Below, piece after piece: positions 5,169 through 7,486 of a DNA stretch of 7,486 nucleotides. The stretch is from Planctomycetota bacterium (lineage in GTDB: Bacteria; Planctomycetota; Brocadiia; Brocadiales; Bathyanammoxibiaceae). The stretch covers positions 1 through 7,486 of the forward strand of contig JAUXLO010000086.1 in the NCBI GenBank assembly GCA_030623665.1, in the 5' to 3' direction. A program made the position numbers and the translations under genes. The notes under the pieces were generated by a model. That model searched no databases and was not told where the DNA came from. It saw nothing but the letters and a program-made list of their open reading frames with translations. How positions within the stretch are numbered: position 1 is the first letter of the stretch; the number at the start of each line of letters is the position of its first letter.

Positions 5169-7486
5169 ATGTCTAGTTGCCGCACCTCAAGGGCGTGCTT
5201 TTCAATGTATTTACGTCTTTCCTGCACATCCTTGCCTACCAGCACGGTAAATATCTTATCCGCCTTGTACAGGTCTTCGATCGTGACCCGGAGAAGAGTC
5301 CTTGTGGCAGGATTCATTGTTGTTTCCGCCAGTTCTTCAGCGTTCATTTCGCCCAGGCCCTTGTACCGTTGTACGTCAAGTCCTTTCCTGCCGAGCTCCC
5401 TCAGTCTGCGCGGTACCTCTCTCAGTGATTTTGCCGACACCCCGGTCCCGTCGGACAGCAGTTTAAACCTGGGCTCCTTTCCTTCCGGCTCGCCTAAGTA
5501 ATCCTCTCCCGAAAATCCACTGCCCTGAAGGTTTGCGAGAAGTTTTTCCAGCTCCATACTCTCGTGAAAGACAGTTACCTCCGGTGCGCCTGCCTTTGCC
5601 CCCTCTTGCGGCGTTGCCTCCCTGTCTATTATTTCAATACCTTTCTTCTGCCTCTGGAGCTCCTTGATGAAGGCGTTGTATTCCTCGTCACTGTAGAAAT
5701 ATCTGTTTTCACCATCCAGGCTAACCATGTACAGGGGCAGAGACGAATCCTTAGGGCTCCTTCTCTTAAGGAATTCGCCCAGCGAGAAGCCCTTTTTCGC
5801 CAAGAGACGGGACAGCTCCTCTATTTTTACCAGGATACCAAGGAACTGCGTGAGTTCCCGGCCGCTTAGCTCCTGACGGTCTTCCTTAACTATCTTGGCG
5901 CCGTGCGTGCCAAGTCCCAGCAAGGAGTCGCTCATCTGTTTGTCGTCGTACAGGTACTCCTGCTTCTTCTTCCGTGTTATCTTATATAGCGGCGGTTGGG
6001 CGATGTAAACGTTTCCCCTATCCACAAGGTCTTTCATCTGCCTGAAGAAGAAGGTCAGGAGCAATGTACGGATATGCGCCCCGTCTACATCGGCATCCGT
6101 CATTATGATTACCTTTCCATAGCGCAGGTTCGCTGCATTAAAGTCGTCGGTGCCAATCCCCGTCCCCAAGGCGCTTATAAGTGTACAGATCTCCTCATTT
6201 GAAAGCATCTTGTCTACCCTGGCCTTTTCCACATTCAGGATGACGCCCTTAAGCGGCAGTATGGCCTGGAACGTCCTGTCCCTGCCCTGCTTGGCTGTAC
6301 CCCCGGCGGATATGCCTTCCACCAAGAAGAGTTCGCTGATGTCTACCTGCTTCGTGGAGCAGTCGGCCAGCTTGCTGGGTAGATTTGCACCGCCCAGAGC
6401 GCCCTTTCTTCTGGAGAGATCTCTGGCCTTTCTTGCGGCCGCTCTGGCACGTGTCGATTCTACCGCCTTGTTTATGATGGCGCGGGCGCTGACGGGATTC
6501 TCTTCGCAGTATGTCCCTACACCGTCGTTTAATATGCCCTCGACGATGCCCTGTATTTCTCTGTTCCCTAATTTGGTCTTTGTCTGCCCTTCGAACTGGG
6601 GGTCAGGCACCATGAGGCTGATTATGGCTGTAAGCCCTTCCTGGTAGTCCTCTCCTGTGGGGGGCTTTCCCTCTTTAAGCAGTCCCTGGTTTTTCGCGTA
6701 ATTGTTAAACGTCCTGGTCAACGCCCCTCTGAAACCACTGAGGTGGGTGCCTCCCTCGAGCGTGCATATGTTGTTGACGAAGGAAAAGATGCTGTCTGTA
6801 TATGTGTCGTTATATTGGAATGCTACCTCAACGATTACATTCCCCTCCTTTTTCTCTGTATATACTATGTCCCTGTGTATCACCTCTTTGCCGGAGTTTA
6901 ACTCCTCAATAAATGCCTTTATGCCGCCTTGATACTTGAATGCCTCACTCTTGCCCGTTCGTTCGTCAGATATGCTTATTTCGAGACCTTTATTGAGGAA
7001 TGACAGTTCCCTTAGTCTCTTTGCAATAATGTCGTACTTGAATTCCGTGTCCTCAAATATCCCGGGGTCTGGCTTAAATACCACCTTCGTGCCCTGTCTC
7101 TTGGTGGTGCCCCGGTTTTCAAGGGGGGTTGTCGGCTTGCCCCGCTCGTACCGTTGAAAATATGCCTGGCCCTCCCGCCGGGCCTCAACCTCTAGCCACT
7201 CGCTTAATGCGTTGACTACTGAAATACCGATCCCGTGAAGACCTCCGGAGACCTTGTACGTACCGTGCCCAAACTTTCCGCCCGCGTGCAACGTGGTCAT
7301 AACGACCTCTACGGCGGGTTTTTTCATCTCCACGTGCTCATCTACCGGAATCCCCCTGCCGTCGTCCACAATAGAAATGCTGCCATCGGCGTCGATCTTT
7401 ACACCTATCTTCTTACAGAAGCCCACGACCGCTTCGTCTACACTGTTCATGACTACTTCTTCAACCAGGTGGTGCAGGCCCCTTGT
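5165..7486 (-). CDS. gyrB: DNA gyrase subunit B (N-terminus outside window)
   Basis: The last 773 residues of GyrB, the ATPase/TOPRIM subunit; by comparison with E. coli about 32 residues are missing. The frame continues through the right edge (TRGLHHLVEEVV before the methionine encoded at 7448-7450), so that ATG is internal, not the start. Numbering from the edge: catalytic Glu10 in EEVVMN, DDGRGIPV (41-48), LHAGGKF (66-72), ATP lid GGLHGIGISVVNALS (81-95), and QTKTKLG (301-307) with the transducer lysine. The TOPRIM domain has E390 in VEGISAGG and the metal-binding D464/D466/D468 in TDADVDG. An insertion of about 185 residues (515-702) precedes QRYKGLGEMNAEEL, as in the ~800-residue E. coli type and unlike the ~640-residue Bacillus type. 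The end LDI is normal. Odd points are Met for the usual Asp in EVVDN and Ile for Asp in EGDSAGG. It is followed directly by gyrA with a 4-bp overlap. The promoter lies outside the window. Confidence 0.97.
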   Translation of the reverse strand, partial: TRGLHHLVEEVVMNSVDEAVVGFCKKIGVKIDADGSISIVDDGRGIPVDEHVEMKKPAVEVVMTTLHAGGKFGHGTYKVSGGLHGIGISVVNALSEWLEVEARREGQAYFQRYERGKPTTPLENRGTTKRQGTKVVFKPDPGIFEDTEFKYDIIAKRLRELSFLNKGLEISISDERTGKSEAFKYQGGIKAFIEELNSGKEVIHRDIVYTEKKEGNVIVEVAFQYNDTYTDSIFSFVNNICTLEGGTHLSGFRGALTRTFNNYAKNQGLLKEGKPPTGEDYQEGLTAIISLMVPDPQFEGQTKTKLGNREIQGIVEGILNDGVGTYCEENPVSARAIINKAVESTRARAAARKARDLSRRKGALGGANLPSKLADCSTKQVDISELFLVEGISAGGTAKQGRDRTFQAILPLKGVILNVEKARVDKMLSNEEICTLISALGTGIGTDDFNAANLRYGKVIIMTDADVDGAHIRTLLLTFFFRQMKDLVDRGNVYIAQPPLYKITRKKKQEYLYDDKQMSDSLLGLGTHGAKIVKEDRQELSGRELTQFLGILVKIEELSRLLAKKGFSLGEFLKRRSPKDSSLPLYMVSLDGENRYFYSDEEYNAFIKELQRQKKGIEIIDREATPQEGAKAGAPEVTVFHESMELEKLLANLQGSGFSGEDYLGEPEGKEPRFKLLSDGTGVSAKSLREVPRRLRELGRKGLDVQRYKGLGEMNAEELAETTMNPATRTLLRVTIEDLYKADKIFTVLVGKDVQERRKYIEKHALEVRQLDI

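Noticed and set aside
4197..5501. A 434-codon open frame on the plus strand spanning the gyrA/gyrB junction
   Set aside because: It is entirely antisense to two unmistakable gyrase genes, has no recognisable domain, and its length follows from the codon bias of the genes opposite.
6150..6647. A 165-codon plus-strand open frame within gyrB
   Set aside because: Antisense to the conserved TOPRIM region; no ribosome site or recognisable motif.
7448..7450. ATG as the start of gyrB
   Set aside because: The frame upstream to the window edge encodes the conserved RGLHHLVEEVV part of the GyrB ATPase domain, so the gene begins outside the window.

Overview
The window is a compact stretch of bacterial chromosome. 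Four genes lie on the minus strand, in transcription order gyrB (5' end cut off by the right edge), gyrA, a DUF2851-family gene and a DUF374-type lysophospholipid acyltransferase gene. At the left edge a plus-strand gene, probably rseP, ends facing them. There is no RNA gene, CRISPR array, insertion sequence or prophage sequence.

Layout from right to left (direction of transcription). At 7486-5165 is GyrB, an E. coli-sized form with the long TOPRIM insertion. Its TGA overlaps the ATG of gyrA in an ATGA tetranucleotide at 5165-5168. At 5168-2637 is a complete 843-residue GyrA with catalytic Tyr122, a GyrA-box (QSRGGKG), six C-terminal blade motifs and an acidic tail. At 2636-2382 is the only real intergenic gap (255 bp). 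It holds two clean palindromic repeats and one sequence resembling a third interspersed repeat. At 2381-771 is a 536-residue DUF2851 protein, again joined by an ATGA overlap (771-774) to the 227-residue acyltransferase at 774-91. The acyltransferase reading frame overlaps the end of the convergent rseP-like frame (1-110) by 20 bp.

Functionally, gyrB and gyrA make the two subunits of DNA gyrase and look translationally coupled. The DUF2851 and acyltransferase genes are coupled to each other. They may be read through from gyrBA, or they may be separated from it by the palindromic gap. DUF374-type acyltransferases are predicted envelope-lipid enzymes and RseP is a membrane protease of envelope stress responses, but the sequence does not show that these two act together.

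Organism: a Gram-negative-type bacterium with GC a little above 50% by eye. The GyrA form (HPHGEQVVYP in the quinolone region), the DUF2851/DUF374 pair and the RseP-like tail seem to me compatible with Planctomycetota or a neighbouring environmental lineage. This is a weak guess from memory, not a demonstration.

Most of the window is ordinary housekeeping sequence. The points worth a second look are the repeat cluster, especially the 50-bp element built from two inverted hairpins each footed by GTAG (the REP/BIME pattern), and the departures from consensus in both gyrase subunits: GyrA Gln83/Pro87, GyrB EGISAGG instead of EGDSAGG, and GyrB EVVMN instead of EVVDN. I did not find convincing evidence of an undescribed multi-gene system.
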